Source: Verrucomicrobiota bacterium
Lineage (GTDB): Bacteria > Verrucomicrobiota > Verrucomicrobiia > Opitutales > Opitutaceae
Assembly: GCA_023433275.1 (NCBI GenBank)
Contig: JAEZDN010000004.1
Coordinates: forward strand, 1-10,371
Length of the DNA stretch: 10,371 nucleotides
Direction: 5' to 3'
Position numbers and translations under genes: made by a program. Positions within the stretch are counted from its first letter, which is position 1. Each line of letters begins with the position of its first letter. Under the pieces are notes generated by a model. The model ran no database searches and was not told the DNA's origin. It saw only the letters and a list, made by a program, of their open reading frames with translations. Of this stretch, positions 1 through 6,344 are shown one piece after another.

Positions 1-1
1 C

Positions 2-3000
2 TCGAATTTCGTCCATCTGCACGTCCACAGCGACTACTCCCTGCTGGACGGCGCCTGCCGCATCGACCGCCTCATGGACCGCGCCAATGCCTTGGGCATG
101 AAGGCCCTGGCGCTCACCGATCACGGCAACCTGTACGGCACCATCGAGTTTTACAACCAAGCCAAGGCCAAGGGCATCAAACCCCTCGTCGGCTGCGAAC
201 TCTACCTCGCCGCCGGCTCCCGCCTCGAGCGCACCGGTCGCTCCGATGAGGGCAAATCCATCTACCACCTCGGCCTCCTCGCGCGCGATCTCACGGGTTA
301 CCAAAACCTCCTCAAGCTGGTGTCCGACGCCCACCTCAAGGGCTTCTATTACAAGCCACGCACCGACATCGAGAAACTCGCGCAACACGCCAAGGGCCTC
401 ATCGGCTTCACCGGCTGCCTCGCCTCCCTCGTTCCCCAACACCTCCTCAACGACAATTATGAGGACGCCCGCAAGGCCTGCGGCCGCTTCGTCGAGATTT
501 TCGGCCGAGAAAACTACTTCGTCGAAATCCAGGACCACGGCATCACGGAACAACGCAAGGTCATCCCGGGCCTCCTCAAACTTGCCCAGGAATTCAACCT
601 GAAGGTCATTTGCTCGAACGACGTCCATTACGTCAACTCGACCGACGCCAGCCCGCACGACACCCTGCTCTGCATCCAAACGGGTTCCAAGGTCGCCGAG
701 GAAAACCGGATGAAGTTCACCGGCACCCAGTTCTACCTCAAGTCGCGCGACGAGATGCTCAAGGTCTTCCACGAGGTGCCGGAGTCCGTCACCAACACGC
801 AACTCGTCGCCGACATGTGCGACTTCGCGATCCCCTTCCCCAAGGGCTCCGAGCGCTACCCCAAGTATCCCCTGCCGCCCGAGGTCAAAACCGACCGCCC
901 CGGCTACCTCAAGGACCTCTGCATCGCCGGCCTCAAGTCCCGCTACAACGTCAACTACGCCACCGCCCCTGGAGCCGGGGCGCCCCCGCCCCGGTCCGCC
1001 GACCTTGCAAATGGCGCGCCACTGCCCCCGGCCGCCGACTCTTCCCCTCCGGCCGCCGAACCCTCACCCCGCTCCGATCCCACGCCGGATCCTTCCCCTG
1101 TGGGCGGGGTGCCCTCACCCCGCTCCGACGAAGCCACCGCGCAAATCCTCCGCGAGCGCCTCGACTACGAACTCTCGATCATCAACAAGACCGGCTTCGT
1201 CGACTACTTCCTCGTCGTCTGGGATTTCATCCACTGGGCCCGCGAACACGGCATCCCCGTCGGCCCCGGCCGCGGTTCCGGCGCCGGCTGCCTCGTCGCC
1301 TACCTGCTCGGCATCACCAATCTCGACCCGCTCCGCTTCAAGCTCCTCTTCGAGCGCTTCCTGAATCCCGAGCGCGTGTCCCCGCCCGACTTCGACATCG
1401 ATTTCTGCATGCGCCGCCGCGGCGAGGTCATCGATTACGTCCGCCAAAAGTACGGCAACGACTGCGTCGCCAACATCATCACCTACGGCACCCTCGGCGC
1501 CAAGATGGTCATGCGCGACGTCTCCCGCGTCCACGACCTGCCCTACGTCGAGGCCGACCGCCTCGCCAAGATGATCCCCGACGAGCTCAACATCGAGCTG
1601 AAGGTCGCCATCGAGAAATCCGCCGAGCTGCGCAACGAATTCGAGAAGAATCCCGTCGCCAAGAAGATCATCGAGCAGGCCCTCGTCCTCGAGGGCATGG
1701 TCCGCAACACGGGCAAGCACGCCGCCGGCATCATCATCACCGACCAGCCCCTCGAGGAATTCGTCCCGCTCACCCTGCAGGAAGGCGACGTCACCGTGCA
1801 GTTCGACATGAACGCCGTCGGCAAGCTGGGCCTGCTCAAGATGGACTTCCTCGGCCTCAAGACCCTCACGGTGATTTCCGACGCCGTGAACAACGTCCGC
1901 CGCACCGCGAATCCCAAGTTCGACATCGAGTCCGTGGGCTTCGAGGACCCCAAGACCTACGCCCTCCTCAACTCCGGCCGCACCACCGGCGTCTTCCAGT
2001 TGGAATCCGGCGGCATGCAGGCCCTCTGCCGCCAGATCGGCCTGTCCTCGATCGACGAGATCGTCGCCCTCATCGCCCTCTACCGCCCCGGCCCGATGGA
2101 GTGGATTCCCGACTACATTCGCGGCAAGAAGGATCCCAGCACCGTCCAGATCCCCCACAAGCTCCTCGAGGAGGTCTGCCGCGAGACCTACGGCGTCATG
2201 GTGTACCAGGAACAGGTCATGGAAGCCGCCAAGATCATCGCCGGCTACACGCTCGGCGGCGCCGACATGCTGCGCCGCGCCATGGGCAAGAAGGACGCCG
2301 ACGCCATGGCGAAGGAACGCGCCAAGTTCGTCGAGGGCGCCGCCCGCGTGAACAAGATCGATGCCAAGACCGCCAACTCGATCTTCGACATCCTCAACAA
2401 ATTCGCGGGCTACGGTTTCAACAAGTCCCACTCCGCCGCCTACGCGGTGCTCAGCTACCAGACCGGTTACCTCAAGGCCAATTACCCCGTTCAGTTCATG
2501 GCCGCCATGCTCACCTCGGAACTCGGCAATTCCGAAAAGGTCGCCCACTTCGTCGCCGAGTGCGAGGCGATGGGCCTGCAGGTGCTCGGCCCCGACGTCA
2601 ACGAGAGCCGCGAGGCCTTCACCCCGGTGACTTCACGCAACCTTGTAGGGGCGTCGTCAAGCGGCGCCCCTACATGCAACGCCATCCGCTTCGGCCTCGC
2701 CGGCATCAAGGGTGTCGGCGAGCAGGCCGCGCAAAAAATCATCGAGGAACGCGAGCGCGGCGGCCCGTTCAAGGACTTCGCCGACTTCACCTCCCGGGTC
2801 GACGCGCGCGCCCTCAACAAGCGCGTGCTCGAGCACCTCGTGAAAACCGGCGCCTTCGACTTCAGCGGCGCCCCGCGCAAGCCGCTCTTCGACGGCATCG
2901 ACGCCGCCATCGCCGGCGCCGCCGCCCAGGCCCGTGACAAGGCCGCCGGCCAGAACACTTTCCTCGACATGTTCGCCGAGGAAAAGCCCGCCAAGAATGG

Positions 3001-3757
3001 AGCTGCGGCGACCCCGCCGCGGAACGGCAGCTCCACCGCGCACACCACCACCGCCTCCGACTTCAGCTCCGCCGAGCGCCTCCAGTTCGAAAAGGAACTC
3101 CTCGGCTTCTACGTCTCCGGCCACCCCCTCAACGCCTACAGCGGCCTGGCCGAGGCGCTCTGCACCCACACCGAGGAAACCGTCCTGCTCGAGGGCGACC
3201 GCGTCGAATTCCGCCTCGCGGGGATCATGAGCGGCATCAACAAGAAGCTTTCGAAAAAGGACAACCGCCCCTGGGCGTTCTTCACCCTCGCCAGCAAGCG
3301 CGCATCCATCTCGGTCAACATGTACGCCGACGCCTACGAGAACTACGGCAAGCTGCTCGCCGAAAACGCTCCCGTCGTCGTCCTGGGCACCGTCATGAAG
3401 GGCAACGACGGTGCGCGCCTCAACGTGAAGGAACTCTACCCGCTCGACGCGTACCTGCAGAACAACATCCGCAAGGTCACGTGGCTGCTCCAGCCCGCGC
3501 ACGCCGAGCTGCCCTCGTTCCTCCAACAACTCCGCGAAACCCTCAATGCCGCCAGCGGCGACACCAAGGTTGAGCTGGCCTTCCTCTTCGAGAACCGCGT
3601 CGCCCCCATCGCCGAGGTCGCCGGCGCCTTGAAATGGCGCATTGCCCCCGACGCCTTCCAACGCCTCCGCGCGCACCCCGCCGTCTCCGGCCTCCTCGCC
3701 GAAGCCCGCACGCTCGAGCTCAAGGAAGACAAACGCTGGGGTCGCAAGCGCGGCTGA
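2..3757 (+). CDS. dnaE: DNA polymerase III alpha subunit (5' end just outside window)
   Basis: This is the catalytic subunit of the replicative DNA polymerase. The frame is open from base 2 and already reads FVHLHVHSDYSLLDG, the usual DnaE N-terminus, so only about 3-4 codons are missing and the ATG at 74 is internal. Domains in order (visible residue numbers): PHP domain to about 285 with its metal ligands intact; GRGSGAG at 423-429; catalytic PDFDIDF with Asp463 and Asp465; third catalytic Asp615 in LLKMDFLGL; fingers motif TLGGADMLRRAMGKK near 750-765; helix-hairpin-helix GIKGVGE near 901; internal beta-clamp-binding motif QNTFLDMF at 984-991; OB fold about 1066-1145; C-terminal tau-contact region. 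At about 1,251 visible residues it is roughly 90 longer than E. coli DnaE (1,160). Most of the excess is three in-frame insertions at residues 321-376, 881-893 and 999-1012, all between conserved blocks. The stop is TGA at 3755-3757. It converges on the thioredoxin gene. Confidence 0.97.
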   Translation, partial: SNFVHLHVHSDYSLLDGACRIDRLMDRANALGMKALALTDHGNLYGTIEFYNQAKAKGIKPLVGCELYLAAGSRLERTGRSDEGKSIYHLGLLARDLTGYQNLLKLVSDAHLKGFYYKPRTDIEKLAQHAKGLIGFTGCLASLVPQHLLNDNYEDARKACGRFVEIFGRENYFVEIQDHGITEQRKVIPGLLKLAQEFNLKVICSNDVHYVNSTDASPHDTLLCIQTGSKVAEENRMKFTGTQFYLKSRDEMLKVFHEVPESVTNTQLVADMCDFAIPFPKGSERYPKYPLPPEVKTDRPGYLKDLCIAGLKSRYNVNYATAPGAGAPPPRSADLANGAPLPPAADSSPPAAEPSPRSDPTPDPSPVGGVPSPRSDEATAQILRERLDYELSIINKTGFVDYFLVVWDFIHWAREHGIPVGPGRGSGAGCLVAYLLGITNLDPLRFKLLFERFLNPERVSPPDFDIDFCMRRRGEVIDYVRQKYGNDCVANIITYGTLGAKMVMRDVSRVHDLPYVEADRLAKMIPDELNIELKVAIEKSAELRNEFEKNPVAKKIIEQALVLEGMVRNTGKHAAGIIITDQPLEEFVPLTLQEGDVTVQFDMNAVGKLGLLKMDFLGLKTLTVISDAVNNVRRTANPKFDIESVGFEDPKTYALLNSGRTTGVFQLESGGMQALCRQIGLSSIDEIVALIALYRPGPMEWIPDYIRGKKDPSTVQIPHKLLEEVCRETYGVMVYQEQVMEAAKIIAGYTLGGADMLRRAMGKKDADAMAKERAKFVEGAARVNKIDAKTANSIFDILNKFAGYGFNKSHSAAYAVLSYQTGYLKANYPVQFMAAMLTSELGNSEKVAHFVAECEAMGLQVLGPDVNESREAFTPVTSRNLVGASSSGAPTCNAIRFGLAGIKGVGEQAAQKIIEERERGGPFKDFADFTSRVDARALNKRVLEHLVKTGAFDFSGAPRKPLFDGIDAAIAGAAAQARDKAAGQNTFLDMFAEEKPAKNGAAATPPRNGSSTAHTTTASDFSSAERLQFEKELLGFYVSGHPLNAYSGLAEALCTHTEETVLLEGDRVEFRLAGIMSGINKKLSKKDNRPWAFFTLASKRASISVNMYADAYENYGKLLAENAPVVVLGTVMKGNDGARLNVKELYPLDAYLQNNIRKVTWLLQPAHAELPSFLQQLRETLNAASGDTKVELAFLFENRVAPIAEVAGALKWRIAPDAFQRLRAHPAVSGLLAEARTLELKEDKRWGRKRG
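962..1130 (+). repeat. In-frame Pro/Ala/Ser-rich repetitive insertion in dnaE
   Basis: This segment encodes about 56 low-complexity residues (321-376) between the end of the PHP region and the conserved block starting near RLDYELSIINKTGF. It opens with a perfect 8-base inverted repeat, CCGGGGCG (975-982) and CGCCCCGG (987-994), with a CCCC loop. It closes with two diverged tandem copies of a 51-base (17-codon) unit. The shared core CCCTCACCCCGCTCCGA occurs at 1061-1077 and 1112-1128, and both copies begin with CTTCCCCT (1041 and 1092). Compared with E. coli DnaE as remembered, the catalytic Asp pair is shifted by roughly 60 residues, matching the size of this insert. An unusually long natural linker is the alternative. 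Confidence 0.7.
2634..2680 (+). repeat. REP-like palindrome inserted in frame in dnaE
   Basis: The perfect 10-base arms TGTAGGGGCG (2644-2653) and CGCCCCTACA (2665-2674) extend inward through TCGT/GCGG with two G-T pairs to a CAA loop (2658-2660). GTAG lies at one end and CTAC at the other. The near-identical octamers CACGCAAC (2634-2641) and CATGCAAC (2673-2680) flank it 39 bases apart, exactly 13 codons. Removing one octamer plus the palindrome would therefore restore a continuous frame. The added peptide is LVGASSSGAPTCN (residues 881-893), just before the conserved AIRFGLAGIKGVGE helix-hairpin-helix block. The GTAG head matches that of REP elements. Confidence 0.75.
2998..3035 (+). repeat. 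In-frame palindrome in dnaE after the clamp-binding motif
   Basis: The perfect 9-base arms TGGAGCTGC (2998-3006) and GCAGCTCCA (3027-3035) enclose a smaller hairpin, GGCG (3007-3010) and CGCC (3015-3018) with an ACCC loop. It encodes residues 999-1012 (NGAAATPPRNGSST), directly after the beta-clamp-binding motif QNTFLDMF and before the conserved block LQFEKELLGFYVSGHP. Read on the minus strand, the right end begins GGTGGAGC and so carries a GTGG-type REP head. It is the third in-frame insert in this gene. Confidence 0.6.
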
Positions 3758-3800
3758 CGCGGGGCGCAGGGATTTCCGCCGGAGGCTTGTCCGGGATCGC

Positions 3801-3872
3801 GCAGCGACTCCGCCTTGCCTTCCGCTGCAGGGTCATCGCTTGCGCCGACGAGATCGCCCCAAGCAGCGACTC
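3801..3872. repeat. Short direct repeat between dnaE and the thioredoxin gene
   Basis: GCAGCGACTC occurs at 3801-3810 and 3863-3872. Each copy is preceded by GATCGC, with five extra bases between the two elements in the second copy. The 161-base convergent gap holds no gene I can support and no hairpin followed by a T run. The only stem seen is CCGGA/TCCGG at 3779-3783 and 3790-3794. It may be remnant repeat DNA, or chance in GC-rich sequence. Confidence 0.3.
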
Positions 3873-3918
3873 TCCACCGGCAGCGCCCGTCCACTACCGT
3901 CCTAAAACAGTCGTTCCA

Positions 3919-4956
3919 TCACTTCGCCAACCCGGCCGCGAGGATTCGCTCCAGCTGCTGCATGGCGGCCAGCGGCCCGATGTAGGTCGAACCGCGATAG
4001 GAGTCGGCCAAGATCTTGCCCTGCCGGTCCACGATTACCAGGTGGGGGATGCCACCCCTGACGTATCCCGTCAGCGCCGGCCGCTCGTTGAGCTGGTTCA
4101 GCGGTATCGCCGCCCACGGCATCGTTTCCTCCCTCATGTAGCCGTACATGTCGGCGTCGGCCTTGTCATTGCTCATCAGCACGATCGTCAGGCGTGGGTT
4201 CTCCGGGCCCACGCGGTTCGCGAACTTCACCAGCTCCGGCGAAAACTTGCGGCACGGCGCGCACCAACTCGCGCCATAATAGAGGGCGAACACCTGCGTG
4301 TCGGCCAGGCTCTCCGCGGCGGCCGGCTTGCCGTCGGCCCCGACCAGCGTCCCTGCCAGGGCCGCGGCGATGCGCGAGGGCCGTTCCGCCGCCGGCACCA
4401 GCACCAGCGCCCGGGCGCGCACAAAGATATCCGTGGACGACAGCGGCGCGGTCAGCGTCGTCCTGTGCTCGGCGGAGTACAGCTTCGCCTCGTTGCGCCC
4501 GACCGACAGCAGCTCATACTCGCCCCCGGCCTTGAGGACAGTGCCGTCCGTGAGTTCAAACTCGGCCGTGCTGTTCACCCGCACCGGCCAGAGATCGCGG
4601 TCCGACGTCAGCGTCGCGGAAGTGACCTCACGCTGCGCCGGCGTCAGGTCCGCCCACGCCGCGTTGGCTCGCGCCAACAAGTCCGTCTCGACCAGCGGCA
4701 GCCCGAACACCAGGCCCTTGCCGTCGTCGAGGACGGCCTCATTTCCACTGATCTCGACTAGCCTGAGCTCCTGCCCCTTCTTGACGCTCGCCCCGCCTTG
4801 GAATTTCAAGTCCCGCGGCACCGTGATCGCGGCCGGCCAGCGCTCGGGGTTGTTCCGCAGGTCGTTCAGGGTCAGCGTCGCCGGCACCGCGCCAAAAACG
4901 GGACCGACCACGAGAGCGAAAGAGAATAGCGCCAGCAGCTTCAGAGGTGGCTTCAT
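3919..4956 (-). CDS. Exported thioredoxin-fold protein with duplicated N-terminal domain
   Basis: This 345-residue protein is probably a periplasmic thiol-disulfide oxidoreductase. Residues 1-23 form a signal peptide (MKPPLK, then LLALFSFALVVGPVFG). Residues 221-345 are a thioredoxin fold with the redox pair in WCAPC (231-235) and the cis-proline at Pro304 in GGIPHLVIVD. The segment ASWCAPCRKFSPELVKF together with EETMPWAAIP (279-281 is MPW) resembles the tryparedoxin/nucleoredoxin branch more than classical TrxA or ResA. Between signal and thioredoxin lie two related blocks, about 27-97 and 114-182. Each runs from L(W/R)P through an acidic beta-rich region with G(x)NEA to (S/E)TD(L/I)(L/F)xRA, so an internal duplication is likely. 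The ATG at 4954-4956 is chosen because it gives the signal peptide; no clear Shine-Dalgarno precedes it. It is convergent with dnaE and divergent from the RNA methyltransferase. The substrate is unknown. Confidence 0.85.
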   Translation of the reverse strand: MKPPLKLLALFSFALVVGPVFGAVPATLTLNDLRNNPERWPAAITVPRDLKFQGGASVKKGQELRLVEISGNEAVLDDGKGLVFGLPLVETDLLARANAAWADLTPAQREVTSATLTSDRDLWPVRVNSTAEFELTDGTVLKAGGEYELLSVGRNEAKLYSAEHRTTLTAPLSSTDIFVRARALVLVPAAERPSRIAAALAGTLVGADGKPAAAESLADTQVFALYYGASWCAPCRKFSPELVKFANRVGPENPRLTIVLMSNDKADADMYGYMREETMPWAAIPLNQLNERPALTGYVRGGIPHLVIVDRQGKILADSYRGSTYIGPLAAMQQLERILAAGLAK

Positions 4957-5070
4957 CGCGCCGACGAAATGTCATTCCCGCGTCTCCCTCAAACCAAATG
5001 ATGTCCAAGTCTGAGGAATATCCTGCGCACTTTTCCACCAAAAAATGCATCCTTTCCCTCTCCGGTCCCT

Positions 5071-5087
5071 TCCGTGTATTCCGTGGC
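5071..5087. repeat. Possible dispersed repeat abutting a start codon
   Basis: TCCGTGTATTCCGTGGC ends eight bases before the ATG at 5095 and has an internal TCCGTG direct repeat (5071-5076 and 5080-5085). From memory, the motif recurs in non-coding DNA of Verrucomicrobia and Planctomycetes, but only one copy lies in this window and I could not check it. It fills the 5' leader of the RNA methyltransferase, replacing any ribosome-binding site. A GTG at 5074 inside it is in frame and could be misread as the start. Confidence 0.35.
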
Positions 5088-5094
5088 TTCTCCC

Positions 5095-6300
5095 ATGTCC
5101 TCCGCCGTCCTCAACCAAGCCGCCCGCGTCCTGAAACTGGTCGAAGCCGGCACCCCCGCGGACCAGGCCCTGCGCGAGTCGCTCACCCAGGACCGCCATT
5201 TCACCGCCCCCGCGGCCCGCCGCCAAATCAGCCACGCCGTCTTCACCACCTTCCGCTGGCTGCGCTGGCTCGACCCGAAGGACTCCCACCAAAAACAAAT
5301 CGCCGCCGCCCTCACCCTCCAGGAGCGATTCAACCAGAACGAATCCAGCTTCAAACCCGAAGCCCTCGCCGCCCGCGCCGTTCCCGACTGGTTGAAGGCC
5401 GAAATCGACCCCCTCCCCGTGGAATGGCTCCGCCAACTCCAGCGTGAACCCGCCCTCTGGATCCGCGCCAAATCCGGCAGCGCGATCGCGCTGATGAAAA
5501 AACTCAGCCACTGCCGCCCCGCCTCGCTGCCACAATTTCCGACTCTTGGCTCCCAGCTCTCGGCTCTCCACTATTCCGGCCTCACCGACCTCTACCGCAC
5601 CCGCGAATTCCAGGCCGGCGAATTCGAAATCCAGGACCTGGCCTCGCAACTCGTCAGCCTCGCCTGCGCCCCGCGCCCCGGCGAAACCTGGTGGGACACC
5701 TGCGCCGGCGAGGGGGGCAAGTCCATGCATCTCGCCGACCTCATGCAGAACAAGGGCCTGCTCTGGGCCACCGATCGCTCCGCCCGCCGCCTCGCCAAAC
5801 TCAAGGCCCGCGCCGCCCGCGCGAAGGTGTTCAACTATCGCGCCGCGGAATGGGACGGCGGCGCCAAGCTCCCCACCAAGACCAAATTCGACGGCATCCT
5901 CATCGACGCCCCCTGCAGCGGCGTCGGCACCTGGCAGCGCAATCCCCACGCGCGGTGGACGACCACGCCCAAGGACGTGCACGAACTCGCCGTCGTGCAA
6001 ACCAATCTGCTCAATCACGCCGCCCCCGCGCTGAAATCCGGCGGCCGCCTCATCTATTCCGTCTGCACGCTCACCCGCACCGAGACGGTTGAAGTGACGG
6101 CCCGGTTTACCGCGGAGCATCCCGAATTTGAACCGGCCTCTGTGTGGCCCAACTCGGAAATTAAGAAGGAGGAATTAGGAATTAAAAATGCCGACAAGGT
6201 ACTTCCTCCTTCTTCCTTCTTAACTCCTAATTCGGCTCTCCTCTGGCCCCACGACCTGAACGCCAACGGCATGTTCATCGCCGCCTGGCGACGCAAATAG
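5095..6300 (+). CDS. RsmB/NOP-family RNA (cytosine-5) methyltransferase
   Basis: This 401-residue enzyme uses S-adenosylmethionine to methylate C5 of a cytosine in RNA, probably rRNA. SAM-binding motif I is DTCAGEGGK (201-209). Motif IV is DAPCSGVG (271-278) with the release cysteine Cys274. Motif VI is SVCTL (322-326) with the nucleophile Cys324. The N-terminal 60 residues resemble the NusB-like helical part of RsmB/Fmu proteins. The ATG at 5095 fits the start of that helical domain better than the in-frame GTG at 5074, which lies in a likely repeat; neither has a Shine-Dalgarno. Two segments look foreign: residues about 148-157 (PTLGSQLSA) and about 355-381 (IKKEELGIKN to LTPNS). Both are repeat-derived at DNA level and both keep frame. 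The stop is TAG at 6298-6300, immediately followed by a hairpin. RsmB proper is not assigned because the protein is shorter and divergent at the N-terminus. Confidence 0.88.
   Translation: MSSAVLNQAARVLKLVEAGTPADQALRESLTQDRHFTAPAARRQISHAVFTTFRWLRWLDPKDSHQKQIAAALTLQERFNQNESSFKPEALAARAVPDWLKAEIDPLPVEWLRQLQREPALWIRAKSGSAIALMKKLSHCRPASLPQFPTLGSQLSALHYSGLTDLYRTREFQAGEFEIQDLASQLVSLACAPRPGETWWDTCAGEGGKSMHLADLMQNKGLLWATDRSARRLAKLKARAARAKVFNYRAAEWDGGAKLPTKTKFDGILIDAPCSGVGTWQRNPHARWTTTPKDVHELAVVQTNLLNHAAPALKSGGRLIYSVCTLTRTETVEVTARFTAEHPEFEPASVWPNSEIKKEELGIKNADKVLPPSSFLTPNSALLWPHDLNANGMFIAAWRRK
5543..5566 (+). repeat. In-frame tandem repeat in the RNA methyltransferase gene
   Basis: The decamers CTCTTGGCTC (5543-5552) and CTCTCGGCTC (5557-5566) lie 14 bases apart, two diverged copies of a 14-base unit. 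They encode about residues 150-157 (TLGSQLSA) in a loop between SLPQ and the conserved LHYSGLTDLYRTREFQAGEFEIQD block. CGGCTCTCC (5561-5569) recurs at the end of the second insert in this gene (6233-6241). The insertion interpretation is an inference. Confidence 0.4.
6161..6233 (+). repeat. AT-rich inverted repeat inserted in frame near methyltransferase C-terminus
   Basis: Two nested inverted pairs are present: TTAAGAAGGA (6161-6170) with TCCTTCTTAA (6214-6223), and GAATTAGGA (6172-6180) with TCCTAATTC (6225-6233). The pairs are in the same left-right order on both sides, so this is a scrambled inverted duplication and not a single simple stem. The base composition (AATTAAGAAGGAGGAATTAG style) is sharply AT- and purine-rich against strongly GC-rich neighbours. 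It encodes roughly residues 355-380 between VWPNS and ALLWPHDLNANGMF. Repeats that translate as ELGIKN or SSFLIPNS are familiar from many bacterial genomes (recollection, not checked). Confidence 0.7.
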
Positions 6301-6303
6301 GGC

Positions 6304-6321
6304 CGGTCTCCGACCGTTTTT
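6304..6321 (+). terminator. Short hairpin plus T5, possible terminator or attenuator
   Basis: CGGTC (6304-6308), loop TCC, GACCG (6312-6316), then TTTTT (6317-6321). It lies three bases after the TAG stop of the RNA methyltransferase and 23 bases before the GTG of the next gene. The stem is only 5 pairs, so it may be weak or leaky. Its TCTCCGACCG core is repeated at 9229-9238, so it may instead be a small palindromic repeat element whose T run is incidental. Confidence 0.4.
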
Positions 6322-6344
6322 CTTCCCCAGAGAGCCAAAAACCT

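Noticed and set aside
962..1130. CRISPR-like or phage-like repeat array in dnaE
   Set aside because: There are only two diverged units, no spacers and an open coding frame throughout, so it is a coding tandem repeat.
1115..2548. Long minus-strand open frame (477 codons) opposite dnaE
   Set aside because: It is a shadow of GC-rich codon usage. The translation is a monotonous Gly/Val/Asp/Glu-rich string with no domain, while the plus strand encodes unmistakable DnaE motifs throughout.
610..2937. Long plus-strand open frame (775 codons) overlapping dnaE in another frame
   Set aside because: The translation is almost entirely Arg/Pro/His, typical of the shifted frame of a high-GC gene.
3779..3794. 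Terminator after dnaE (CCGGA/TCCGG stem)
   Set aside because: It has a five-pair stem with a six-base loop and no T run on either strand, which is too weak to call.
4957..5094. sigma70-type promoters in the divergent thioredoxin/methyltransferase gap
   Set aside because: Candidates such as TTGGAC on the minus strand have no acceptable -10 at proper spacing, so I could not support a specific site.
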